A DNA stretch of 64,000 nt from DASRWT01 sp963748485 (GTDB lineage Bacteria > Methylomirabilota > Methylomirabilia > Rokubacteriales > CSP1-6): contig CAVVJF010000019.1 in the NCBI GenBank assembly GCA_963748485.1, positions 186,001-250,000 of the forward strand, written 5' to 3'. The position numbers and the translations under genes are program-made. The notes below the pieces were generated by a model. That model worked only from the letters and a program-made list of their open reading frames with translations. It was not told the origin of the DNA and made no database searches. Each line of letters opens with the position of its first letter. Position 1 is the stretch's first letter. Of this stretch, positions 8,251-16,530 are shown piece by piece.

Positions 8251-8369
8251 GGTGATTAGGTGATTCCATATTTCACTTTATTAATAAGCTATTAGGATAT
8301 AGTTCAAGCAGTCGGGCGTGGTTCGAACGTTAGCACTCAACGCTGGACGACCCGAGGAGGGCACGTCAC

Positions 8370-8618
8370 ATGGGCTTTCTCATAGCGATCATCATCGGCG
8401 GGATCATCGGATGGCTCGCCAGCATGGTCATGAAGACCAACGCGCAGATGGGGGTCATCGCGAACATCGTGGTCGGCATCGTGGGCTCGGTGCTCGGCCA
8501 CTGGGTGGCGGGAGCCCTCGGCATCGCGGCCTTCGGCTCGCTGGGCGCCTTCATCATCTCCCTCGTCGGCGCGGTCATCCTGATCGCGATCCTGCGCGCG
8601 GTAGGCGTTTTTCAGTAG
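8370..8618 (+). CDS. GlsB/YeaQ/YmgE-family membrane protein
   Basis: An 82-residue integral membrane protein of the GlsB/YeaQ/YmgE (transglycosylase-associated) family. Three hydrophobic segments are visible: residues 3-20, 28-48 and 55-78. The family's G-x-I-x-G-W-L-A-S and G-x-x-G-S-x-L-G motifs are present. Members are small stress-induced inner-membrane proteins of uncertain function. A GAGGAGGGCACGTCAC ribosome site precedes the ATG. hflX follows after 42 bases in the same direction. Confidence 0.88.
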   Translation: MGFLIAIIIGGIIGWLASMVMKTNAQMGVIANIVVGIVGSVLGHWVAGALGIAAFGSLGAFIISLVGAVILIAILRAVGVFQ

Positions 8619-8660
8619 GGCACGCGACCGAGCGACCGGCAGGGCTGATCGGTGGCGCCG

Positions 8661-10040
8661 ATGAACCACGGAACGGATTCGCCCGGCGTTCCCACCGAAG
8701 CCCCACGCCCGAAGGCCGTGCTCGTCAGCGTGCAGCTCCAAGGCGTCACTGACGCGGAACAGCGGGCCTCGCTGAAGGAGCTCAAGCGCCTGTGCGAGAC
8801 ACTCGGCTTCGAGGTCGTCGGCGAGGTGACGCAGAAGCGCAAGGGCCTCGGCGCTGCCACGCTGCTCGGCGAGGGCAAGCTGGTGGAGCTGGCTGCCTGG
8901 ACCGGCGGCATGGGCGTCGTCCCTAAGGGACCACCCGGCAAGAAGAAGGCGGCCGAAGAAAACAAGGACGAAGCCGAGCGGCCGCGTCTCGACGCGCCGC
9001 CCGCGCCCGCCGGGGAGCCGCGTGCCACCGTCGTTGTTGTCGACCACGAGCTGTCGCCTCGCCAGCTCCGCCACATCGAGAGCGCGACGCGCGCGGCGGT
9101 CCTGGATCGCACGGGAGTGATCATCGAGATCTTCCACCGGCACGCGTCGAGCCGCCCGGCGCGCCTGCAGGTCGAGATCGCGCGGCTCACCTACGTGGCC
9201 CCCCGGCTGCGCGAATCCGGCGGCGGCGAGCGTTCGCGCGGCGGCATCGGGATGAGGGGCGCCGGGGAGTCCTCCGTGGAGATCGATCGCCGAAAGATCC
9301 GCGACCGCATCTCCGAGCTCAAGGCGGAGCTGGCCGCCATCGACGACGAGTCGAAGACGCGACGGGCGCGGCGTCAGGACGCGCTGCGCGTCGCGCTGGT
9401 CGGGTACACCAACGCGGGCAAATCGTCGCTGATGCGCGCGCTCACCGGCTCGCACGTGCTGGTCGCCGACAAGCTGTTCGCGACCCTCGACACCACCGTC
9501 CGTGCGCTGTGGCCCGAGACTCGGCCGCGCATCTTGGTCTCGGACACTGTCGGCTTCATCAGGAAGCTCCCGCACGACCTCGTCGCCAGCTTCCGCTCGA
9601 CCCTCGACGAGGCGCTCGAAGCGTCACTCCTGCTGCAGATCGTCGATACGGCCGACCCGGCCTTCCGCGCTCAGATGCAGGTCACCCGCCAGGTACTGGA
9701 GGAGATCGGCGCCGGCGACGTGCCGTGGCTGCCCGTTCTCAACAAGATCGACAAGGTCGCTCAGAACGATCGTGAAGCGCTCGTTAAGGAGTTCCCGGCC
9801 GCGCTGCTCGTCTCGGCCAAGGACCCAGTAGACGTCGGGCGCGTGCGGGACGCGATCATCGGGACCTTCGAGGCGGACATGACCGATGTCGAGCTCGTCG
9901 TCCCGTACAACGCGGGCAGCGCGATCGGCGAGATCCACAAGGTCCACGTGCTCTCGGAGTCCTACGAAGGGGACGGCGTGCACTACCGAGTGCGGGCCCC
10001 TAAGGCTGCGATCGACCGGATACGGGCGATGCTCCGCTAG
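8661..10040 (+). CDS. hflX: GTPase HflX
   Basis: A 459-residue ribosome-associated GTPase. The N-terminal HflX domain includes G-L-G-A-A-T-L-L-G-E-G-K and a charged insertion rich in Lys/Glu/Ala/Pro at about residues 93-125. The glycine-rich linker (E-S-G-G-G-E-R-S-R-G-G-I-G-x-R-G-x-G-E) is typical. G-domain motifs are G1 G-Y-T-N-A-G-K-S-S, G3 D-T-V-G-F-I-R-K-L-P and G4 N-K-I-D-K. HflX splits or rescues stalled and hibernating ribosomes, often under stress. A GTG three codons upstream is an alternative start. The last 102 coding bases, including the stop, are duplicated perfectly 3.8 kb downstream. Confidence 0.93.
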   Translation: MNHGTDSPGVPTEAPRPKAVLVSVQLQGVTDAEQRASLKELKRLCETLGFEVVGEVTQKRKGLGAATLLGEGKLVELAAWTGGMGVVPKGPPGKKKAAEENKDEAERPRLDAPPAPAGEPRATVVVVDHELSPRQLRHIESATRAAVLDRTGVIIEIFHRHASSRPARLQVEIARLTYVAPRLRESGGGERSRGGIGMRGAGESSVEIDRRKIRDRISELKAELAAIDDESKTRRARRQDALRVALVGYTNAGKSSLMRALTGSHVLVADKLFATLDTTVRALWPETRPRILVSDTVGFIRKLPHDLVASFRSTLDEALEASLLLQIVDTADPAFRAQMQVTRQVLEEIGAGDVPWLPVLNKIDKVAQNDREALVKEFPAALLVSAKDPVDVGRVRDAIIGTFEADMTDVELVVPYNAGSAIGEIHKVHVLSESYEGDGVHYRVRAPKAAIDRIRAMLR

Positions 10041-10044
10041 CTCC
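9939..10044 (+). repeat. 106-bp direct repeat, copy 1 (hflX 3' end)
   Basis: These 106 bases, the last 34 codons of hflX (stop included) plus four bases, recur without a mismatch at 13728-13833, exactly 3789 bases downstream in the same orientation. The flanks differ immediately on both sides. The pair brackets the subtilase lipoprotein gene. Confidence 0.95.
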
Positions 10045-10167
10045 TCGTGGTGGAGCGGCGAGGGGCCAGGTAGCCCCCCGGCGATGGAGTGCTATGACTC
10101 AGTGAACGCAACCAGATAAGGTTTGACGCTGAAGTCGGTTCCAACGATGCACAGAAGGAGAAGCGTG

Positions 10168-13100
10168 ATGGAATGCAGGACTTCTACCCAGGGACGAGGA
10201 CGCACCGCGTCAGCCATCCGTTACGCGCTGCGCGGCGTCGCAACGCTGCTCGTCACGGCACTGGCCTCCGGCTGTCAAACCGTGCCCCCCGGCATTGCGC
10301 CAACCGCCATGGTCAGCGCCGCCGTCGCGGTGCGGCAGACCACGATGCCGCCGGTCAACGGCCGGCCGCAGGTCGTCGCGGCGTTCACGGACAGCGCCGG
10401 ACTCTACGCGCAGCTCGTCGAGGGCTATCTGCTGATCCGTCCGCGTTCGGCGGCGGACCTCAACAACTTCCTAGCGCGGTACGGCGGCACGGCGGTGGCC
10501 GACGATGGCATTCCGAACCGGCCCGAGTGGGGTCTCACGCTCACACCCGAGCAGCGCGCCCCGCGTGAATACGTGGTGGCCATCGATCTTGCGCGCGTGG
10601 ACGTGTCGCGCTTCGGCGAGCTCGCGGCGCGCGCGGGCTGGCGCGGCGCGCTGCAGTTCTCGAGCGACGCGGGCCTGCGCACCTTCGTCGCGGCGCTGGA
10701 CGCGCGCGCGCGCGGCTTTCGCGCCGACGCCAATTTCATCGGTGAGTGGCAGCAGCCGCTGCCGCACGCGCCGCAGGCGCTGCCGCTCACGCTGCTCAAT
10801 TCCACCGAGCGCGCGGGCGCGAACTTCGACGCCTTCCAGGAGCCGGTGCTCGGCGGCACCACCACGGGCGCGACGACGGATGTGGTGCGCGCCTGGCAAT
10901 TCGTCGCGGCGCAGGGCATCCAGCGCACCGTGAACGTCGCCATTATCGACGGCGGGTTCCTGCTCACGCCGACCGGCCTTTCGCAGGGAGGCGACAGCGA
11001 TTTCGTCGCGCCGCCCACGGTGCCCTTCCAGGTGGACATGGTGCAGGGGGACAACACCGCCGACGGCATGAACCTCGGCAACTGCACGGGCGGCGCGGCC
11101 TGCCCCTGGCATGGCACGACCTCCGCCGCCGTGGCGGCAGGCATCATGAACAACAACGCGGGCTCCGCGGGCACCGGCTCGACGGTAGGCAACCTGATGC
11201 TCTTCAAGGTGAGCAGCGCGATTGCGCAGATGCGCTCGGCCGTGCGGCTCGCGACCACGCTCGGCGCGGACGTGATCTCGCTGAGCCTGGGCTACGACTG
11301 TGACAGCGTCGCCTGCCGCCAACGCGATCGGAAAGACCCGGCCTTCGACGATGCCTTCGGCGCCAACAATCGGCCGGTGTTCGTTTCGGCCGCCGGCAAT
11401 GGCAGCGGCGGCGTGGGCTACGACGTCGGCGCGCCGCGCTTCTATCACCCCTGCCACGAAGATCACGTGATCTGCGTCGGTGCGTTGAACAACTCCGCCG
11501 GCAACCAGAACACCACGGTAATCGCGCCGTACTCTAACTTCGGCGCGCGCGTGGACCTGTTCGCGCCGTCGAACATTCCGGTGATGACGACGCCGACCAA
11601 CGCGAACGGCACGATTCCCTTCGGCGGCACCAGCGCGTCCACGCCCTACGTCGCGGGCATTGCCGCCATGATCAAGGCCATCAACCCGGCGCTGAACAGC
11701 GACGAGGTCAAGACCATCCTGATCCAGACCGCGACGCCGGGCACCGGCAATGCCACGCGCGTGCTGAACGCGCTCGCCGCCGTGCGCCGCGCGGCGGAGC
11801 CTTTTCCGATGGTGCGTGATCGGCACGAGCCCAACGGCCCCGACAAGTTCGCCACCGACCTCGGCACCGCAGCCGCATACACCGAGAACAACCTCAACCT
11901 CAGCACCACCGATCGCGATTTCTTCCGCTTCAATTCTCCCGGCGCGTCGATCGCCAACGTGACGCTGCGGTACGCGAGCCGGCTGGGCACGGCGTCGATT
12001 CACGAGCTGATCGGCGACGGCACCGCCTGCGCGGGGCCGACACTGCTTTCCAGCACGCCGCTCGCGGCCGGCAACGGCAGTGTGGCGCAGTACCGCCTGC
12101 CCGGTGGGCCGCACCTCATCACCACCAAGGCCGACACCGTGCTGGCCTACAACATGGGTATCACGTTTGCAGTTGCCGCCATCGCGCCCGATGGCTATGA
12201 AGTGAACGACACGCCCCCGGCCGCGCGATATCTCTATGGGTTCAAGTTCACGCAAGCCGGCGGCATCGGCGGGCTGGGCGGAGTGTCGCTGACCTCCGAG
12301 GTCACCATCAGCGCGAACATTCATCATGGGGCGGACGTGGACTGGTATCTCGTGCGCGGTGTCGACACCAAGGGCAAGGAGATCGGACTCGACGGGATGC
12401 ACATTCTCTTCAACACCCCGGCGGTCAGCGTGTTCGCGAACGAGGCGCGCGTCGACCTGCAGGTGTACGAGCAACGGCCCGACGGGCTCCCGGGCACGCT
12501 GGTCGGCCACCTGGTCGCGAACAGCTGCACGCCCGAGTCGCTGATCGTCAAGCTCACGCCCAACCGGTACTACCTGGTGCGCGTGAGCGGCTCCACCGGC
12601 GCGTACACGCTGAAAAACGGCCTCCACACCTCAAGCCGGCGCCATCCGTGGAAGCAGCGCGACGCCATCTACGAAGCGCTGCATCCGGGCGAGCCCATCG
12701 AACAGATCTTCGACTACACGCATGTGTATGCCGTGGCGCTGGACCCGGCCTACGACGGCATCGAGGCGGGGCCCGGCGTGCATCTCGCGCTGTATGACGA
12801 CAACGCCAAGCTCGTGCGCGATGGGGCTATGCAGGCCGGCGGCGGCGAACGGCTCGACATCCGCGGGCTCGCGCGCAAGGGTTTCGTGCTCGAAGTGACG
12901 CGGCGTCCGGACGCCCCCGCCACGCTGCCGCCCACGACGATCCGCTGGGCCCCCGCCACGCCGGCGCGCGCCAGCGCAAATCTCATCCAGAACGGCGGCG
13001 CCGAGACCGCCGGCGATGATGGCGGTACGGGGCTCGCATCCTGGCGCGCCGTGGGCGGTGCGCACATCGCGGCGAGCAGTGTCGCGTACACCGAAGTGCA

Positions 13101-13548
13101 GGACCTCGGTCCCTCGGTCGCGAACGAGGCCCAGCGCGGCGAGCGCCTGTTCGCGGGCTCCCGGGAGGGCTCTGCGAGCGCGCTCACACAGACCATTCCC
13201 CTCGATGCCGGCTGGCGCAAGAGCATCGACGGGGGCAGTGTGAAGGCGACCTTCGCCGGGTTGTTAGGCGGTCGCGGGCGCGACGGTCAGGGCGCCGGCG
13301 CCGTGGTCACCTTCCAGAACGCGCGCCGCGAGCCCATCGGCACGCTCGCGCTGCCCACCGTCAGCGCGCCCGAACGACGCCTCGAGCCCGCGCTGCTGCG
13401 CGTGAGCGCCGATGGCATGGTGCCCAAGGGCACGGCCTTTGCGGTCGTCGAGCTGCAGTTCGACGCGGGCGGTGAACGCACCGGCGGTGGGTATGCGGAT
13501 CAGCTGGAGCTCAAGCTCGCGGAGTATGAGGTGCAGAGGCAGCGGTAG
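10168..13548 (+). CDS. Large S8 (subtilase) lipoprotein
   Basis: A 1126-residue exported protease. The signal peptide ends in the lipobox L-A-S-G-C, predicting a lipid-anchored protein. The S8 triad is Asp261 (A-I-I-D-G-G), His315 (P-W-H-G-T-T) and Ser489 (G-T-S-A-S-T-P-Y). The catalytic domain is followed by two beta-rich segments with D-x-D-F/W-Y/F signatures, like bacterial pre-peptidase C-terminal domains, and a C-terminal jelly-roll-like region (N-L-I-Q-N-G-G-A-E-T). The chosen ATG has AAGGAG seven bases upstream; earlier TTG and ATG codons lack such a site. It lies alone between the two copies of the hflX-end repeat, and its wording and codon habits look unlike the neighbouring genes, consistent with acquisition. 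Confidence 0.9.
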   Translation: MECRTSTQGRGRTASAIRYALRGVATLLVTALASGCQTVPPGIAPTAMVSAAVAVRQTTMPPVNGRPQVVAAFTDSAGLYAQLVEGYLLIRPRSAADLNNFLARYGGTAVADDGIPNRPEWGLTLTPEQRAPREYVVAIDLARVDVSRFGELAARAGWRGALQFSSDAGLRTFVAALDARARGFRADANFIGEWQQPLPHAPQALPLTLLNSTERAGANFDAFQEPVLGGTTTGATTDVVRAWQFVAAQGIQRTVNVAIIDGGFLLTPTGLSQGGDSDFVAPPTVPFQVDMVQGDNTADGMNLGNCTGGAACPWHGTTSAAVAAGIMNNNAGSAGTGSTVGNLMLFKVSSAIAQMRSAVRLATTLGADVISLSLGYDCDSVACRQRDRKDPAFDDAFGANNRPVFVSAAGNGSGGVGYDVGAPRFYHPCHEDHVICVGALNNSAGNQNTTVIAPYSNFGARVDLFAPSNIPVMTTPTNANGTIPFGGTSASTPYVAGIAAMIKAINPALNSDEVKTILIQTATPGTGNATRVLNALAAVRRAAEPFPMVRDRHEPNGPDKFATDLGTAAAYTENNLNLSTTDRDFFRFNSPGASIANVTLRYASRLGTASIHELIGDGTACAGPTLLSSTPLAAGNGSVAQYRLPGGPHLITTKADTVLAYNMGITFAVAAIAPDGYEVNDTPPAARYLYGFKFTQAGGIGGLGGVSLTSEVTISANIHHGADVDWYLVRGVDTKGKEIGLDGMHILFNTPAVSVFANEARVDLQVYEQRPDGLPGTLVGHLVANSCTPESLIVKLTPNRYYLVRVSGSTGAYTLKNGLHTSSRRHPWKQRDAIYEALHPGEPIEQIFDYTHVYAVALDPAYDGIEAGPGVHLALYDDNAKLVRDGAMQAGGGERLDIRGLARKGFVLEVTRRPDAPATLPPTTIRWAPATPARASANLIQNGGAETAGDDGGTGLASWRAVGGAHIAASSVAYTEVQDLGPSVANEAQRGERLFAGSREGSASALTQTIPLDAGWRKSIDGGSVKATFAGLLGGRGRDGQGAGAVVTFQNARREPIGTLALPTVSAPERRLEPALLRVSADGMVPKGTAFAVVELQFDAGGERTGGGYADQLELKLAEYEVQRQR

Positions 13549-13727
13549 CGGGTTGGCTACGACGGAGCAATTCCGACGCGCGTGCGCCAGGCCTTCAGCT
13601 CGGCGAGGGCACGAAGTGCTACGGTCACAACCGGTTGATTTGCAAGTTTGCTACCGGTTTGCTTGCCACGTCCCCTGGCTACTCCTAACTACAAGGTCCT
13701 GGGCGACAACCGTCCTTGCAGCACTCT

Positions 13728-13833
13728 AAGGTCCACGTGCTCTCGGAGTCCTACGAAGGGGACGGCGTGCACTACCGAGTGCGGGCCCCTAAGGCTGCGA
13801 TCGACCGGATACGGGCGATGCTCCGCTAGCTCC
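13728..13833 (+). repeat. 106-bp direct repeat, copy 2 (hflX 3' end duplicate)
   Basis: Perfect copy of 9939-10044. It encodes the last 33 residues of HflX and its stop but has no upstream hflX sequence. The convergent M23 peptidase gene ends inside it: its last 14 codons and stop, 13833-13789, are read from the opposite strand. This suggests that copy 2 marks the ancestral hflX/M23 junction and that the 3.8 kb between the copies was inserted. Confidence 0.95.
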
Positions 13834-14490
13834 GGCAGCGAGCCGGACCTCGGTCGTCGTGTGGCCGGCACGCGCGGACGCGCGGTCAACATCTGGCGCG
13901 GCGGCCAGGTAGGGACCAGGATCGACGGGTCGGCCATTCACGAGGATCTCGTAGTGTAGGTGCGGCCCGGACGTGTGCCCAGTGGTTCCGGTCGAGCCGA
14001 GCACGGCACCTTCTTCGACCCATTGTCCGCGGCTCACCCTGAGCCTCGAGAGATGACCATAGAGGGTGTGAATCCCATCCCCGTGGTCGACGATGATCGT
14101 CTTGCCGTACCCATTGCGCCAGCCGGCAAAGACGACCGTCCCTGCTGCAGCTATCCGGCAAGGCGTCGCGGGCTCCGCGGCGATGTCGATGCCGCTGTGA
14201 AAGCGCGCAAACGCGCGGCGCGGCCCAAAATCGGAGGTGATCGGACCACGCACCGGCCACCGAGCCCGCAACGCGGTCACCGTGCGGTGCCTCGGGCCGT
14301 CCGCGGAGTCGTCGCCGGTCACATGTCGCTTTTGCGACTCGTCATCACCCGACACGCCGGGGCTGACGGTCTTCGTGGCGCCACCTCCCGGGACGATCCG
14401 CTGCTGCTCACCCGGCGTCGCGGTGGTCGCGGAGCCGACGAGAACGACGAGCGCGAGCGACATGGGCGTGCACGCTGCCAACGGCCTCAT
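13789..14490 (-). CDS. M23-family peptidoglycan endopeptidase
   Basis: A 233-residue exported metallopeptidase with a signal peptide (M-R-P-L-A-A-C then a hydrophobic stretch). The C-terminal LytM/M23 domain has the zinc ligands in F-H-S-G-I-D (H-x3-D) and H-L-H-Y-E-I, plus G-N/H-G-I-H-T-L-Y-G-H-L. Such enzymes cut peptide cross-links in the periplasmic wall or, if degenerate, activate amidases; here the ligands look intact. The start was set at the ATG preceding the signal peptide. A longer frame reaches 14568. Its last 14 codons overlap the hflX-end repeat on the opposite strand. Confidence 0.88.
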   Translation of the reverse strand: MRPLAACTPMSLALVVLVGSATTATPGEQQRIVPGGGATKTVSPGVSGDDESQKRHVTGDDSADGPRHRTVTALRARWPVRGPITSDFGPRRAFARFHSGIDIAAEPATPCRIAAAGTVVFAGWRNGYGKTIIVDHGDGIHTLYGHLSRLRVSRGQWVEEGAVLGSTGTTGHTSGPHLHYEILVNGRPVDPGPYLAAAPDVDRASARAGHTTTEVRLAAGASGASPVSGRSQP

Positions 14491-14698
14491 GTCGCCATCC
14501 CCGGCAACTGGTGTGCCAGCACGCGAGGCCGATCGAAAGTCTACGAAAGATCTGATCGCCGCCCGCACGTGGGGGGTCGAGTCGGGAACCTCTTACCAAG
14601 CTCCGGGAAGAAGCGACCCGGCTATTCTGCTCGGCTCGATGATACGAAGACCAAACCAATAGGTCCTCGCCGCCGGAAGGCCGTAACTCGAACGACCC

Positions 14699-16387
14699 TT
14701 AGCATGCCCGCTGCGTCCAATTCCACGTTGCGTTGGCGTCGATGCCCAAGACTGCGTCATACAAATCGACCGACATCCCAGCTTCGTCGAAATTCATGTA
14801 CGCAATGGAGTTCTCGGTGAGCCGCTGCAGCGACTGCGTGAGCCGCGCCGAACCAAGCGCGGTACTCACCCGATCTAGTATGGCGAACGACGGCCGCGCG
14901 AGAATGAGACGTGCGATAGCCAGTTGTTGCCGCTCGCCCAACGACAGTATCGTCGGCCAATCGCGCTCGACGTCGAGCCCGCCCACCCGCTCGACGAGGA
15001 ACTCGAGCTCACTGTCATGGACGGTAGCCAGAATGCGCTCATCAGAGATGTCCTGTTCCCGCCCGGTTTGCACGAGCAGATCCCGGAGCGTGCCCGGGGT
15101 CACGTAGGGCTGTTGCGGCAGAAATGAAATCGCGTCCAACGGCGGACGCACGATCCGGCCTTCTCCGCGGGACCAGATTCCCGCCGTCGCCCGGAACAAG
15201 GCAACGCGTGCCGCCTCGTTTGGTCCCGTGACCAACACTCGCATTCCGCGAGGAATCGACACGGATAACCCGGTGAGGAGCGCGCCGTCGTCTTGCGACG
15301 CTCGCAGCGTTAACCCCTCGTACGCAACTCGGTCACCACTCTCGACCGTCTCGATTGCCGGACGATCGACATCGATTGTCTCGACCGTCTCGGCAAATCC
15401 GGCGAGCCTAGCGACAACAGCGGCGAAGGAAGAGAGCGACCCGAACTGATTGACGATCAGCGAGAAGGCGCCGAGCAACTGCGTGAAGGCGATCGCCGAC
15501 TGGGTAATCGTGCCGAATTCGACGTTCCCGCGAATGAATTGTGGGGCGACCACTAACGTCGGAATGATCTGGATCAGGTAGTTGTAGCCCGTCGTGAAGA
15601 AGGCCAGATTGCGGTTCACCGACGTAATTCGCCGAAAGTTTTGCACGAGTTCGTCGATGCGGCCCAGAAGCCGCTGACTCAGGCGGGCTTCACGGCGCGA
15701 GACCGCAACCCACTCGGCGTTCTCGCGGACATGGATCAACGTCGCTCGGAAGTCGGCTTCAAGTCCCGATTGAGCATAGTTAAGCCAGACCAGCGGCCGC
15801 CCCAGAAGAATCGTCATGAGCGTGCCGAATGCCGCGTAGCCGACGGCGGCGCCAAATAGAAGCGGGCTAATCGTCCACAGGACGCCCGAGAACGATACGA
15901 CGGCCAGGATCGCATTCAGAAACATGAGCGCAAATGACAGAGTGGTTGTCGTGAATGATCGGATGTCTTCGGCAATACGCTGATCCGGGTTGTCGATTTG
16001 GTCCGACTCTCGAACGCGCAGATATGTACGTCGATCGAGGTAGCGCGCGGTCACGCGCTTGGTCAACCATGAACGCCATAGCAGGCCCAGCCGCTCCTCG
16101 GAAAAGCGATAGAGCACTGCCGCTGCCGTCATGGCGACAAACACGGCGACAAAAATAGTCATCAGTCTGATGAAGCCCGCCATGTCGTGAGCGACAATTG
16201 CCGTCATGAGGTCACGTCCGATGTAGCTGTTCAGGACGTTGAGACCATTGACAGACAGCGCAAAGATCGCGAGGAGTACGAGCAGGCCGATAACCTGTCG
16301 GCGTACTTCGGAGCTGAGCAAATCTCTCACCGCACGCACAAGCCGGCGAGCGGTCTGACGATTGAGCGAACTAGGTTGTGTGCTCAT
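14699..16387 (-). CDS. SbmA/BacA/ABCD-type ABC transporter with degenerate ATPase
   Basis: A 562-residue half-transporter. Residues 1-330 contain about six membrane segments of the ABC_membrane_2 (SbmA/BacA, peroxisomal ABCD) type, with the diagnostic W-R-x-W-L-T and Y-L-x-x-x-x-Y motifs and N-P-D-Q-R-I-x-E-D. The nucleotide-binding domain is recognisable but lacks key residues. Walker A reads G-P-N-E-A-A-R-V (no Gly-Lys-Ser/Thr), the signature is L-S-L-G-E-R-Q-Q, Walker B is A-I-L-D-R with Arg in place of the catalytic Glu, and the switch His is absent. ATP hydrolysis is therefore unlikely. The ATG at 16387 has an AAAGG site; a longer frame starts at 16459. Confidence 0.85.
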   Translation of the reverse strand: MSTQPSSLNRQTARRLVRAVRDLLSSEVRRQVIGLLVLLAIFALSVNGLNVLNSYIGRDLMTAIVAHDMAGFIRLMTIFVAVFVAMTAAAVLYRFSEERLGLLWRSWLTKRVTARYLDRRTYLRVRESDQIDNPDQRIAEDIRSFTTTTLSFALMFLNAILAVVSFSGVLWTISPLLFGAAVGYAAFGTLMTILLGRPLVWLNYAQSGLEADFRATLIHVRENAEWVAVSRREARLSQRLLGRIDELVQNFRRITSVNRNLAFFTTGYNYLIQIIPTLVVAPQFIRGNVEFGTITQSAIAFTQLLGAFSLIVNQFGSLSSFAAVVARLAGFAETVETIDVDRPAIETVESGDRVAYEGLTLRASQDDGALLTGLSVSIPRGMRVLVTGPNEAARVALFRATAGIWSRGEGRIVRPPLDAISFLPQQPYVTPGTLRDLLVQTGREQDISDERILATVHDSELEFLVERVGGLDVERDWPTILSLGERQQLAIARLILARPSFAILDRVSTALGSARLTQSLQRLTENSIAYMNFDEAGMSVDLYDAVLGIDANATWNWTQRAC

Positions 16388-16530
16388 ACGTACCTTTCGG
16401 ATGAGAAGACTTTCATGGATTGTCGTCCAACCCGCAAGCCGAACGTGACGGATTCGCACCGACGACCTTTGGGAGGCCGTCGTGGCGCGGTGCGTCCGCG
16501 TGGAGTATCGTCAATGCGAACCGGACGACC

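Noticed and set aside
10471..12627. A 718-residue minus-strand frame within the subtilase lipoprotein gene
   Set aside because: It is the shadow of a well-supported S8 protease gene and has no motif of its own.
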